A DNA stretch of 64,000 nt from WRHT01 sp031550525. GTDB lineage: Bacteria > Desulfobacterota > Desulfovibrionia > Desulfovibrionales > Desulfovibrionaceae. Location of the stretch: positions 48,383 through 112,382 of the forward strand of contig JAVBON010000015.1 in the NCBI GenBank assembly GCA_031550525.1, read 5' to 3'. The position numbers were made by a program, and so were the translations under genes. Of the stretch, positions 1-8,551 are shown piece after piece. Positions within the stretch are counted from its first letter, which is position 1. Every line of letters begins with the position of its first letter. The notes under the pieces were generated by a model. That model did not search any database. It was not told the DNA's origin and saw nothing but the letters and a program-made list of their open reading frames with translations.

Positions 1-651
1 TCCGCCATTACCAGCAACTTTATGCAAACCCGTTTGCAGGGCGCGAAAAACATCGCGCAAAAGAATCTGCTCGATTCACTGCTGAAAATGGTGGATTACC
101 CCCTGCCGGAAAGCCTTGTGGACCGCTATGAAACCATGGCCGCCGCCGAGGCCATGCAAAAACTCCAGCAACAGGGCAAAATTGCCGAAAATATCGAAAA
201 GCTTAAAGCCGACGCCCGCCCTGAGGCGGAAAACTACGTGCGCTCATATGTGTTCCTGCACCGTGCCGCCAAGGTTGAAAATGTTTCTGTGGAAGAACAG
301 GACATCATGCAGCAGTTGCAGCGCATTGCCATGAGCTCTGGCCGCAAGTTTGAAGAAGTGCGCGACGAATATGTAAACAAAAACATGATTGGCGCGCTTT
401 ATGAGCGCATTATGGCCGATAAGGCCATGCAGGCAATATATGCCAAAGCCAAGCTCACCTATGTAAAGCCGACGAAAAGCAACGACGAAAAGGCGCAAGA
501 CGACGCGAAAGATAAAAATGTCAAAAAGACAGCGTCAAAAGCAACTAAAAAAAGCGCTGACAACGTAGAGCCGACAGCGGAAGCCGATAAGCCTGAAGCT
601 GATAAAAGCGTGAAAAAGCCAAAGACTTCAGCAAAAAAAGCTGAAAAGTAA
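1..651 (+). CDS. tig: Trigger factor, C-terminal part (5'-truncated by window)
   Basis: Ribosome-associated chaperone and peptidyl-prolyl isomerase that meets nascent chains at the exit tunnel. The reading frame is open from the first base, so only the C-terminal 216 residues are present and the start lies upstream of the window. What is visible is the helical arm region, followed from about residue 155 of this fragment by a roughly 60-residue tail rich in Lys, Ala, Asp and Glu, of low complexity and longer than in enterobacterial trigger factors. Identification rests on the helical C-terminus and on the tig-clpP-clpX-lon order that is standard in many bacteria. A strong intrinsic terminator follows directly, so clpP is probably expressed from its own promoter. 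Confidence 0.85.
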   Translation, partial: SAITSNFMQTRLQGAKNIAQKNLLDSLLKMVDYPLPESLVDRYETMAAAEAMQKLQQQGKIAENIEKLKADARPEAENYVRSYVFLHRAAKVENVSVEEQDIMQQLQRIAMSSGRKFEEVRDEYVNKNMIGALYERIMADKAMQAIYAKAKLTYVKPTKSNDEKAQDDAKDKNVKKTASKATKKSADNVEPTAEADKPEADKSVKKPKTSAKKAEK

Positions 652-660
652 ATAATTTAA

Positions 661-690
661 CAAAATGCGCTTTTTGCGCATTTTGTTTTT
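661..690 (+). terminator. Intrinsic terminator after tig
   Basis: A perfect 10-bp stem (CAAAATGCGC / GCGCATTTTG) with a five-T loop is followed immediately by TTTTT. It starts ten bases after the tig stop codon. Confidence 0.9.
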
Positions 691-809
691 ATGCCAAATG
701 ATATATATTTATTTATGCATTTGCACGAAACTTGCTTAGCTAAAAATCTGTATTACTGTTAAAGATATTTTTACACACACGCAAACGCCAAATTAGCGCA
801 TGATTATCT

Positions 810-829
810 CCCGGCATGTTTTCGCCGGG
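810..829 (+). promoter_or_regulatory. Leader hairpin just upstream of clpP
   Basis: CCCGGC (810-815) pairs with GCCGGG (824-829) around an 8-base loop. It ends four bases before the AAGGAG ribosome binding site of clpP (833-838). No T-run follows, so it is not a terminator; it may stabilise the mRNA or affect translation. It does not match the CIRCE or CtsR operator consensus. Function is inferred. Confidence 0.4.
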
Positions 830-846
830 GTTAAGGAGTTTTTAGC

Positions 847-1449
847 ATGACAATACCTATGGTTATCGAAAGCACGGGCCGCAGTGAAAGAGCCTACGAC
901 ATATATTCCCGCCTGCTCAAAGACCGCATCATACTTCTGGGTAGCGAGATTGATGACCATATAGCCTCGCTGGTGTGCGCCCAGCTTCTTTTTCTGGAGT
1001 CTGAAGAGCCCGAGAAAGAAGTCTATATGTATATAAATTCCCCCGGCGGCGTTGTAAGCTCCGGCCTCGCCATTTACGACACCATGCAATACATAAGCTG
1101 CCCCGTGGCTACCCTGTGCATGGGGCAGGCCGCCAGCATGGGCGCCTTGTTGCTTACCGCCGGCACAAAAGGCATGCGCTATGCGCTGCCGCACAGCCGC
1201 ATAATGATTCACCAGCCATCCGGTGGTTTTCGCGGCCAAGCTACAGATATAGACATACACGCGCGTGAGGTGCTGCGCCTTAAAGAAACTCTTAATCAAA
1301 TAATGGCAAACCATACCGGTCAGAGTGTAGATACCATAGTATCCCGTACCGAGCGCGATAACTTTTTGAGCGCTGAAGAAGCGGCTGCCTTCGGCCTGAT
1401 AGACAAGGTGCTGAAAAGCCGCGACGATCTTGCTTCCGCTAAAAAATAA
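847..1449 (+). CDS. clpP: ATP-dependent Clp protease proteolytic subunit ClpP
   Basis: Serine peptidase that forms the double-heptamer degradation chamber served by ClpX (next gene). At 200 residues it has the usual length. The catalytic triad is visible: Ser97 in GQAASMGA, His122 in MIHQPSGG and Asp171 in ERDNF. The start has a good AAGGAG site 8 bases upstream. clpX begins within about 15 bases of the stop, so the two genes are almost certainly co-transcribed and translationally close. Family assignment is certain. Confidence 0.98.
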   Translation: MTIPMVIESTGRSERAYDIYSRLLKDRIILLGSEIDDHIASLVCAQLLFLESEEPEKEVYMYINSPGGVVSSGLAIYDTMQYISCPVATLCMGQAASMGALLLTAGTKGMRYALPHSRIMIHQPSGGFRGQATDIDIHAREVLRLKETLNQIMANHTGQSVDTIVSRTERDNFLSAEEAAAFGLIDKVLKSRDDLASAKK

Positions 1450-1464
1450 ATATGGGGCATGGCT

Positions 1465-2718
1465 ATGACTGAACAGCAAAATGACGAACATATAACTTGC
1501 TCCTTCTGCTTTAAAAACGACATGCAGGTAAACCGCATGATCATAAAGCCGGATACGGTGGTCGCCATTTGTGACGATTGCCTTAAAGCCTGCAACAAGA
1601 TCATGCTCACTCAGGTAAAAACAGAGGTGGGCGAAGAGGGCAAACTCCTGCCCCCATCTGAAATAAAGGCCCGCCTTGATGAATATGTAATAGGGCAGGA
1701 CCACGCCAAAAAAATACTCTCCGTTGCCGTGTACAACCACTACAAACGTGTATTTTTTGCCGATTACCTTGATGACGGCATAGAACTTGAAAAAAGCAAC
1801 ATACTGCTTATGGGGCCTTCGGGCAGCGGCAAGACCATGCTGGCAAAAACCTTGGCCCGCATACTTAAAGTGCCTTTTGCCATTGCCGACGCCACTACCC
1901 TGACCGAGGCCGGTTACGTTGGCGAGGATGTGGAAAACATACTGGTGCAGCTTTTGCAAAACGCCGAATATGACGTTGAGGCGGCCAGCAAGGGCATAAT
2001 TTACGTTGACGAAATAGATAAAATATCCCGCAAGAGCGACAGCCCTTCCATTACCCGCGACGTTTCGGGCGAGGGCGTGCAACAGGCCCTGCTTAAAATT
2101 ATTGAGGGCACCGAGGCCAACATTCCCCCCAAAGGCGGGCGCAAGCATCCGCAGCAGGAGTATATCCGCATGGATACCTCCAAAATACTGTTTATTCTGG
2201 GCGGCGCTTTTGTCGGGCTGGATAAACTGGTGGAGCAGCGCGTGCGCGGGCGCTCCATGGGCTTTGGGGCCAAAATTGAAGGGCATAGCAAAGAGTCAGA
2301 CCTGCTCAGTCAGGTGCATCCCAATGATTTGGTCAAATTCGGGCTCATTCCGGAGTTTGTTGGCCGTATCCCAGTTGTTACGCAGGTGGACGAACTTTCG
2401 GAAGACGACCTCATCCGCGTGCTTACCGAGCCGCGCAATGCCCTGATTAAACAGTATCAGGCCCTGTTTGCCATAGACAATGTAAAGCTTACCTTCACCC
2501 AAGACGCTTACAAGGCCATAGCGCATCAGGCCATAGAGCGCAAAACCGGGGCAAGAGGCCTGCGTAACGTAATGGAAAACGTTATGCTGGATATTATGTA
2601 TTCCTTGCCGGAACAGAAAAATATAGTAGAGTGCATTATAAACGCCTCTGTCATTGAAAAAGGCAAAGCGCCCATCTTTATTTATGATGAGGACAACAAG
2701 GACGCTGTAGGCGCGTAA
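1465..2718 (+). CDS. clpX: ATP-dependent Clp protease ATP-binding subunit ClpX
   Basis: AAA+ unfoldase that recognises substrates, including tmRNA-tagged proteins, and feeds them to ClpP. The N-terminal zinc finger has two CxxC pairs (CSFC and CDDC). Walker A is GPSGSGKT, Walker B is IIYVDEID, the pore loop is GYVGEDVE and sensor 2 lies in GARGLR. The ClpP-docking loop, IGF in E. coli, reads MGF here (codons at 2257-2265). Two in-frame ATGs exist, at 1459 and 1465. The second is preferred because GGGG at 1454-1457 sits 7 bases from it and the protein then begins MTEQQ, as in relatives; the first would give 419 residues instead of 417. An 85-base gap with a small CCGCC/GGCGG hairpin separates it from lon. 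Confidence 0.97.
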   Translation: MTEQQNDEHITCSFCFKNDMQVNRMIIKPDTVVAICDDCLKACNKIMLTQVKTEVGEEGKLLPPSEIKARLDEYVIGQDHAKKILSVAVYNHYKRVFFADYLDDGIELEKSNILLMGPSGSGKTMLAKTLARILKVPFAIADATTLTEAGYVGEDVENILVQLLQNAEYDVEAASKGIIYVDEIDKISRKSDSPSITRDVSGEGVQQALLKIIEGTEANIPPKGGRKHPQQEYIRMDTSKILFILGGAFVGLDKLVEQRVRGRSMGFGAKIEGHSKESDLLSQVHPNDLVKFGLIPEFVGRIPVVTQVDELSEDDLIRVLTEPRNALIKQYQALFAIDNVKLTFTQDAYKAIAHQAIERKTGARGLRNVMENVMLDIMYSLPEQKNIVECIINASVIEKGKAPIFIYDEDNKDAVGA

Positions 2719-2803
2719 CATTGCCGCGCCTTTCGCTATTGCTTTTTTACCCTGCCACATCCGCCAACGGCGGTACGCAGGCACGGTTTTTTATGGAGAA
2801 AAT

Positions 2804-5281
2804 ATGAGCGAATCAAAATCAGACAAAAATAAATCACCCCAGTCCATGCACCTGCCGCTTATGCCTTTGCGTGAAGTGGTGGTTTTTCCTTATTCCATCA
2901 TGCCGCTTTTTGTCGGGCGCGGTTCATCCATACACGCCATAGAGGCAGCCTCGTCCGGCTACGACAAACGCATTATGCTTGTTGCCCAGCGTCAGCCGGA
3001 GCAAGATAAACCAGGCCCGGACGAGTTGTATTCCATTGGCACCATAGCAAAAATATTGCAGGTGCTGCGCCTGCCCGACGGCACCATAAAGGTGCTGTTT
3101 GAAGGCGTGCAGCGCGCCAGGTGCATTGAGTCGGAACTTGTGCAACTGCCCCGGCAGGAAGGCGACAACGAAGATAACGAATATTACATCGTAAAAGTCG
3201 AGCCTATTACCGATGTTGATAAATCCACAATAGAGGCTGAAGCTACCATTCAGGCCACGGTTGAATCGCTGGAAGAATATTCCAAGCTGAATAAAAAAAT
3301 TCCGCCAGACAGCCTCAATACCATAAGCGGCGTGAACACCCCAGGCCGTATGGCCGATTTGGTGGCCTCGTACCTCAAAGCCGACTACAAAACCAAACAG
3401 GATCTGCTGGAAATTTTAGATACGCAAGAGCGGCTGATCAAGGTTTACGAGATTATTCAAAACGAAATCGCGGTGGCCAATATTGAGCGCACCATAAAAA
3501 ACCGCGTGAAAGGCCAAATGGAGCGTAACCAGCGCGAGTACTACCTTAATGAGCAGATCAAGGCCATTCATAAAGAAATGGGCCGTGAAGACGACCAGCA
3601 GGCCGAACTGCAAGAACTGGAGATTATTCTCAAAGAAAAAGACATGCCCGAAGAGGCCAGGGCAAAAGGTTTGAGCGAGCTCAAAAAGCTGCGTGTAATG
3701 CCGCCATCTTCCGCCGAATATACGGTGGTACGCAACTACCTCGACTGGATTATCGATTTGCCCTGGAACAAATTGCAGGAAACAAATCTGGACATAAAAA
3801 AGGCAAGGGAAATTCTTGATGCGGACCATTACGGGCTGGAAAAGCCCAAAGAGCGCATCATGGAGTATCTGGCCGTGCAAAAGCTTGCCCACAAGCTTAA
3901 AGGCCCCATACTTTGCCTGGTGGGTCCTCCGGGTGTGGGCAAAACCTCGCTGGCTAAATCTGTAGCCAGAGCCACAGGCCGCGAATTTGTGCGCCTTTCT
4001 CTGGGCGGGGTGCGTGACGAAGCCGAAATTCGCGGCCACCGCCGCACCTATGTGGGCGCGTTGCCAGGCAAAATATTGCAATCGCTCAAGCGGGCAAAGT
4101 ACAACAATCCTTTGTTCTGCCTTGATGAAATAGACAAGATGACCGCCGATTTTCGCGGCGATCCTTCATCCGCCTTGTTGGAAGTGCTTGACCCTGAACA
4201 GAACAACACCTTTAACGACCATTATCTTGATCTGGATTATGATCTCTCGCAGGTGTTCTTTATAACCACGGCCAACAACTTGCAGGCTATTCCGCTGCCC
4301 TTGCAGGACAGAATGGAAATTATAACCCTGCCCGGCTACCTTGAAACGGAAAAACAGCATATCGCCAAAGATTACCTGTTGCCCAAACAAATTGAGGCCA
4401 ACGGCCTAAAGCCGGAAAACATCACGGTTTCCGATAAAGCCATTACCGAGGTGATACGCAGCTATACCCGCGAGGCAGGCGTGCGTAATCTGGAGCGCGA
4501 AATAGCCACCATTTGCCGTAAAACCGCCATGCAACTGGTGGAGAAAGACGACCTTGCCGCAAACTTCAAGGTAGGCATCGGCAGCTTGGCTCGCCTTTTG
4601 GGCGTTAAAAAAGTGCGGCATGGGGCCAGAGAACAAGAGCCTCTTGTTGGGGTTTGCAACGGTCTGGCCTACACCGGAGTTGGCGGAGACATTCTTACCA
4701 TAGAAGTTGCCGTCATGCCGGGCAAGGGCAGGCTGCATACCACCGGCAAGCTGGGCGATGTTATGAAAGAATCGGCGGAGGCCGCCCTTACCTATGTGCG
4801 CTCCCGCTCCGACCATTTTGATTTGCGCCCGGATTTTCATAAAAATATCGATTTGCATATTCACGTGCCGGAAGGCGCAACACCCAAAGACGGCCCCTCG
4901 GCCGGCATTACCCTTGCCACAGCCATAGTCTCGGCCTTGCTTGGCCTGCCTGTGCGCAACGATTTGGCAATGACCGGCGAAATTACCCTGCGCGGACGCG
5001 TGCTGCCCATTGGCGGCCTGCGCGAAAAGCTTTTGGCCGCGCAAAGGGCCTTGATTAAAACCGTAATCATACCGCTTGATAACGAGAAAGATTTGAAAGA
5101 AGTGCCGGAGGCGGTGCTGAAAGGCCTTGATATACAACTGGTTGAGCACGTAGACGAAGTCTTGCCGCAGGCCATTCTGGCCCCAAAGAACCTCTTTGAG
5201 CGTCTTTCGGATACAGCCCCCCTGTGCCATAACCTCAAACTTACAGATAACGGCGATTCGCCAACTGTTCACGCGCAGTAA
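2804..5281 (+). CDS. lon: Endopeptidase La (Lon protease)
   Basis: Cytosolic AAA+ serine protease that degrades misfolded and regulatory proteins. At 825 residues it has the full three-part LonA layout: an N-terminal substrate-binding domain (about 16-225), a coiled region, an ATPase with Walker A GPPGVGKT near residues 374-381, and a C-terminal protease with catalytic Ser699 in KDGPSAGIT and Lys742 in GGLREKLLAA. GGAGA a few bases upstream fits the ATG start. It is the last gene of the clpP-clpX-lon run, and a strong terminator follows six bases after the stop. The C-terminal tail after residue ~805 is short and not conserved. Confidence 0.98.
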   Translation: MSESKSDKNKSPQSMHLPLMPLREVVVFPYSIMPLFVGRGSSIHAIEAASSGYDKRIMLVAQRQPEQDKPGPDELYSIGTIAKILQVLRLPDGTIKVLFEGVQRARCIESELVQLPRQEGDNEDNEYYIVKVEPITDVDKSTIEAEATIQATVESLEEYSKLNKKIPPDSLNTISGVNTPGRMADLVASYLKADYKTKQDLLEILDTQERLIKVYEIIQNEIAVANIERTIKNRVKGQMERNQREYYLNEQIKAIHKEMGREDDQQAELQELEIILKEKDMPEEARAKGLSELKKLRVMPPSSAEYTVVRNYLDWIIDLPWNKLQETNLDIKKAREILDADHYGLEKPKERIMEYLAVQKLAHKLKGPILCLVGPPGVGKTSLAKSVARATGREFVRLSLGGVRDEAEIRGHRRTYVGALPGKILQSLKRAKYNNPLFCLDEIDKMTADFRGDPSSALLEVLDPEQNNTFNDHYLDLDYDLSQVFFITTANNLQAIPLPLQDRMEIITLPGYLETEKQHIAKDYLLPKQIEANGLKPENITVSDKAITEVIRSYTREAGVRNLEREIATICRKTAMQLVEKDDLAANFKVGIGSLARLLGVKKVRHGAREQEPLVGVCNGLAYTGVGGDILTIEVAVMPGKGRLHTTGKLGDVMKESAEAALTYVRSRSDHFDLRPDFHKNIDLHIHVPEGATPKDGPSAGITLATAIVSALLGLPVRNDLAMTGEITLRGRVLPIGGLREKLLAAQRALIKTVIIPLDNEKDLKEVPEAVLKGLDIQLVEHVDEVLPQAILAPKNLFERLSDTAPLCHNLKLTDNGDSPTVHAQ

Positions 5282-5287
5282 AACACC

Positions 5288-5314
5288 AAGGGCCGGCAAA
5301 ATGCCGGCCCTTTT
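5288..5314 (+). terminator. Intrinsic terminator after lon
   Basis: A 10-bp stem (AAGGGCCGGC / GCCGGCCCTT) around an AAAAT loop, with the T-run continuing TTTT. It closes the clpP-clpX-lon unit. Confidence 0.9.
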
Positions 5315-5333
5315 CATAACGTCTCGCTCCGTC

Positions 5334-5360
5334 TTGCTTAACTTGATATTCATGTATAAT
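5334..5360 (+). promoter_or_regulatory. Candidate sigma70 promoter for the mannose genes
   Basis: An exact TATAAT lies at 5355-5360, 40 bases before the phosphomannomutase ATG. The best upstream hexamer, TTGCTT (5334-5339), is spaced at 15 bases, shorter than ideal. The position directly after the lon terminator makes a promoter here likely. Confidence 0.45.
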
Positions 5361-5399
5361 ATTGGGCAAAATTAATGCGAGCCGTCATAAGGAACAAGC

Positions 5400-6782
5400 A
5401 TGAACCAGCATGGCATTCAAAAAAGTTTCAAAGCTTACGATATACGTGGTAAAGTGCCGGATGAGCTTGATGATGAGCTGAGTTACAATTTGGGCTTGGC
5501 CTTGGCTTCGGAATTTGCGCCAAAAAGGGTGGTGCTGGGGCGCGATGTGCGCCTATCCGGCCAAGGCTTGGTTCAGGCCATGTCCAAAGCCTTGGTGGAG
5601 CAGGGCGTGCTGGTGGTTGACGCCGGTATTTGCGGTACGGAGGAAATATACTTCTCCACCGCATCGCAAGGTTTTGATCTGGGTGTTATGTTCACGGCCA
5701 GCCATAACCCGGCTGAGTATAACGGCATAAAAATGGTAAAAAGCGGCGCGGTGCCTATAAGCAGCGACTCCGGCCTGTTCGCCTTGCGTGATCGCATCCT
5801 GGCCAAAAATTACCGTGCCCATGCCGGGTCAAAAGGCGCGGTGCATTATGAATCTTACCAGTCGCAGTATCTTGATTTTTTGCGCGCCAACTTCAGCTTT
5901 AAAGGTGAGCCGCTCAAAATAGTAATGAACCCCGGTAACGGTTGCGCCGGTTACATACTGGAAAAACTCCTGCCCAAGCTTACAGGCGATTTTGTTGTAA
6001 TACAGGGCGAGCCCGACGGCACTTTCCCCAACGGTATACCCAACCCGCTGCTGCCGGAGCGCCGTAAAGACACCTCTGACGCCGTCAAAGTCCATAAGGC
6101 CGATTTGGGTCTGGCTTGGGATGGCGATTTTGACCGCTGCTTTTTTTATGACGGCTCCGGAAATTTTGTCGAGAGCTATTACCTTATAGGCCTGTTGGCG
6201 CAAAATATACTGGCCGGACGCCCCGGCGGAAAAATCATACATGACACCAGGCTTATCTGGAACACCATAGATATGGTAAAAGCCGCAGGCGGAGTGCCGG
6301 TGCAGACCAAAACCGGGCATGCCTTCATGAAAGAGCGCATGCGGGCGGAAGACGCGCTTTATGGCGGCGAAATGAGCGCCCACCATTATTTCAAAAACTT
6401 CAACTACTGTGACAGCGGCATGCTGCCTTGGCTCAAGTTGCTTGAAATTATAAGCGCCAGCGGTAAAAACCTTACGGAACTGGTGGAGGCGCGGGCAAAA
6501 GCCTACCCGTGCAGCGGCGAAATAAACTTTAAAGTGCAAGATGCCTCTGCTTGCGTAAAAGCCATACGCGAATTTTACCTGTCAGGCATAATTGAAGAAA
6601 ACTACATTGACGGCTTGTCGGCCGATTGTGGCAACTGGCGCTTTAATTTACGCTCTTCCAACACCGAGCCCTTATTGCGACTTAACGTTGAAAGCCGCGG
6701 CGACGCCGCGCTAATGACCGGCAGAACGGCTGAAATTGGCGAGCTTATTCATAATTTCGGCGGAGAAAAAGCAAATGGCTGA
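5400..6782 (+). CDS. Phosphomannomutase / phosphoglucomutase
   Basis: Alpha-D-phosphohexomutase that interconverts hexose 6- and 1-phosphates; here probably mannose-6-P to mannose-1-P for GDP-mannose and surface polysaccharide. The 460 residues match the ManB/AlgC family. Visible motifs are the phosphoserine loop TASHNPAEYNG (Ser101), the Mg2+ loop DGDFDR (241-246), the sugar-specificity GGEMSAHHYF segment and the C-terminal phosphate loop RSSNTEP. AGGAA precedes the ATG. The stop overlaps the start of the next gene, a mannose-1-P guanylyltransferase, by 8 bases, which strongly supports the mannose role. Whether it also serves glucose cannot be read from sequence; a separate pgm lies at 46.4 kb. 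Confidence 0.93.
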   Translation: MNQHGIQKSFKAYDIRGKVPDELDDELSYNLGLALASEFAPKRVVLGRDVRLSGQGLVQAMSKALVEQGVLVVDAGICGTEEIYFSTASQGFDLGVMFTASHNPAEYNGIKMVKSGAVPISSDSGLFALRDRILAKNYRAHAGSKGAVHYESYQSQYLDFLRANFSFKGEPLKIVMNPGNGCAGYILEKLLPKLTGDFVVIQGEPDGTFPNGIPNPLLPERRKDTSDAVKVHKADLGLAWDGDFDRCFFYDGSGNFVESYYLIGLLAQNILAGRPGGKIIHDTRLIWNTIDMVKAAGGVPVQTKTGHAFMKERMRAEDALYGGEMSAHHYFKNFNYCDSGMLPWLKLLEIISASGKNLTELVEARAKAYPCSGEINFKVQDASACVKAIREFYLSGIIEENYIDGLSADCGNWRFNLRSSNTEPLLRLNVESRGDAALMTGRTAEIGELIHNFGGEKANG

Positions 6783-8211
6783 TATTTATCCTGTCATTCT
6801 CAGCGGCGGTAGCGGCACGCGCCTATGGCCCCTTTCACGCGGGCTTTACCCCAAGCAGTTTATTGATTTTGGCGGCGAAACCCTGTTCGGCGAAACCCTT
6901 GAGCGGGTGCGCGCCCTTAAAGATACGGCGGCCCCATTGGTAATATGCAACCAGACGCACCGTTTTTTGGCCGCCAGCATAATGCAGGGCAAAGGCATGC
7001 CCCCTGGCGCCGACGCCGACAAAAAAGGCGGGCAGGCCAAGCTTATTCTCGAGCCGGTAGGCCGTAATACGGCCCCGGCCATTGCCGTGGCGGCTTTTGC
7101 CGCCCTTGAGGCCGATAAAAACCCTGTGCTTCTGGTGCTGCCCTCGGACCATAAAATACAGCCGCAAGAGCGTTTTGCCGCCTGCGTGGCTAAAGCCGTG
7201 CAAGCGGCTAGGCGAGGCCGCCTGGTTACCTTTGGCGTAGTGCCGGATAGGCCCGCCACCGGTTATGGTTACATAATACAAGGCAAAAGCGAGGGCGAGG
7301 CCCATCTGATTGAAAAATTTGTGGAAAAGCCGGATGAGCAAAAGGCCCAAGACTTGCTGGCCAAGGGCAATTGCCTGTGGAACAGCGGCATGTTCGTGTT
7401 TGAAGCCGCCGCCTATTTGCAAGAGCTGGAGCGCCTCTCGCCGGAAATATATAAAACAAGCCTAGCGGCCTGGAATAGCAGAAAAACTGACCTAGATTTC
7501 ATACGCCTTGATGAGCAGGCTTTTGCGGCTATTCCAGCCGATTCCATAGACTATGCGGTAATGGAGCATACCCAAAAAGCTTCGGTTGTGCCCTTTGACG
7601 CAGGCTGGCACGACCTGGGGGCCTGGGAATCTTTTCATGAAATCGCCCCTTGTGATGCTCAGGGCAACAGCAGTGTGGGCGATGTGGAACTTGTGGATTC
7701 GCAAAACAGTTATGTGTACGCCGCCTCGCGTCTGGTGGCCGGAATAGGCCTTAAAGATATGCTGGTGGTGGAAAGCCCCGACGCCGTGCTGGTTATGCCG
7801 CAGGGCAGAGGACAGGACGTAAAGAAACTGCTGGACGCCCTGAAAGCCAAACGCCGTAGTGAAGTGGATACCCACCTTAAGGTGTACCGCCCTTGGGGAT
7901 CTTACGAAACCTTGGTGCTGGGGCCGCGTTTTCAGGTCAAGCGCATCATAGTAAAGCCCGGCGCGGCATTATCTTTGCAATTGCACCACCACAGGGCCGA
8001 GCATTGGGTAGTGGTAAACGGCACGGCGCAGGTAACGGTAGGCGAAAAAAGCGTGTTGCTTTGCGAAAACCAATCTGTATACATTCCGCTGGGTGACAAA
8101 CACCGCCTGTTCAACCCCGGCCAGATCGACCTTGAGCTTATTGAGATTCAATCAGGCACTTACTTGGGTGAAGACGATATTGTAAGGTTTGAGGATGTTT
8201 ACGGCAGGTAA
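6775..8211 (+). CDS. manC: Bifunctional mannose-6-phosphate isomerase / mannose-1-phosphate guanylyltransferase
   Basis: Makes GDP-mannose from mannose-1-P and, through its C-terminal cupin domain, can isomerise fructose-6-P and mannose-6-P. The N-terminal nucleotidyltransferase carries the signature LSGGSGTRLWPLSR (residues 9-22) and YPKQF. The C-terminal type II PMI domain begins near residue 362, with metal ligands in LQLHHHRAEHW (His404-406, Glu409) and IPLGDKHRL. The ATG at 6775 is chosen because GGAGA sits 8 bases upstream; an earlier TTG-type start would extend it 13 residues into the previous gene. Length 478 is typical. It forms a two-gene unit with the upstream mutase and ends before a repeat element and terminator. 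Confidence 0.95.
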   Translation: MADIYPVILSGGSGTRLWPLSRGLYPKQFIDFGGETLFGETLERVRALKDTAAPLVICNQTHRFLAASIMQGKGMPPGADADKKGGQAKLILEPVGRNTAPAIAVAAFAALEADKNPVLLVLPSDHKIQPQERFAACVAKAVQAARRGRLVTFGVVPDRPATGYGYIIQGKSEGEAHLIEKFVEKPDEQKAQDLLAKGNCLWNSGMFVFEAAAYLQELERLSPEIYKTSLAAWNSRKTDLDFIRLDEQAFAAIPADSIDYAVMEHTQKASVVPFDAGWHDLGAWESFHEIAPCDAQGNSSVGDVELVDSQNSYVYAASRLVAGIGLKDMLVVESPDAVLVMPQGRGQDVKKLLDALKAKRRSEVDTHLKVYRPWGSYETLVLGPRFQVKRIIVKPGAALSLQLHHHRAEHWVVVNGTAQVTVGEKSVLLCENQSVYIPLGDKHRLFNPGQIDLELIEIQSGTYLGEDDIVRFEDVYGR

Positions 8212-8301
8212 GGCGCTATTATAGCTGTTTTGCCAATACGCGCTGCGGATGCCTTTGAATTTGACTTCATGAGCAGTTTTTTTATTCAAGTGCCAGGGCC
8301 A

Positions 8302-8451
8302 GGGGCTGTCTCTAAGAAGACGGATTTTGTTCCCTGGCAATGAAAGCGTCGATTTTAGGACAGGGATAGTACATCCAATGGTACAGCCCTGGACAAAAAT
8401 TGGCGCTTGACGCAGTCCAGGGGGCAAAAGACGCTTTTTAGAGACAGCCCC
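8302..8451. repeat. Palindromic MITE-like element, copy A1
   Basis: A 150-bp element with terminal inverted repeats GGGGCTGTCTCTAA / TTAGAGACAGCCCC (14 of 14 match; flanking A/T extends this by one pair). The whole element is an imperfect palindrome: both arms carry CCCTGG, an AAGCG..ATTTT segment and GTAC, meeting at GTAC-ATCCAATG-GTAC. It has no coding capacity. Copies A2 (46037-46184) and A3 (57707-57855) are closely similar. It looks like a non-autonomous transposable element or a mobile structured repeat; no transposase with matching ends is in the window, and no clear target duplication is visible. Confidence 0.8.
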
Positions 8452-8489
8452 TAGGGCAGTTTATACGGCCTCATCGTGTTTTTATCAGC

Positions 8490-8537
8490 TAAACTAAAAC
8501 TATCCCGCCGGTTGCCCAGCGGGATAGTTTTAGTTTA
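8490..8537. terminator. Bidirectional terminator between convergent genes
   Basis: A perfect 19-bp stem, TAAACTAAAACTATCCCGC and its complement, around a 10-base loop. A-rich on the left arm and T-rich on the right, it can terminate manC (plus) and the flavin oxidoreductase gene (minus), whose stop is 15 bases away. Confidence 0.85.
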
Positions 8538-8551
8538 ATCTGAAAACGCCT

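Noticed and set aside
793..2286. 497-codon open frame antisense to clpP/clpX
   Set aside because: It mirrors two certain genes, has no ribosome site and reads as His/Tyr-rich sequence typical of a shadow frame.
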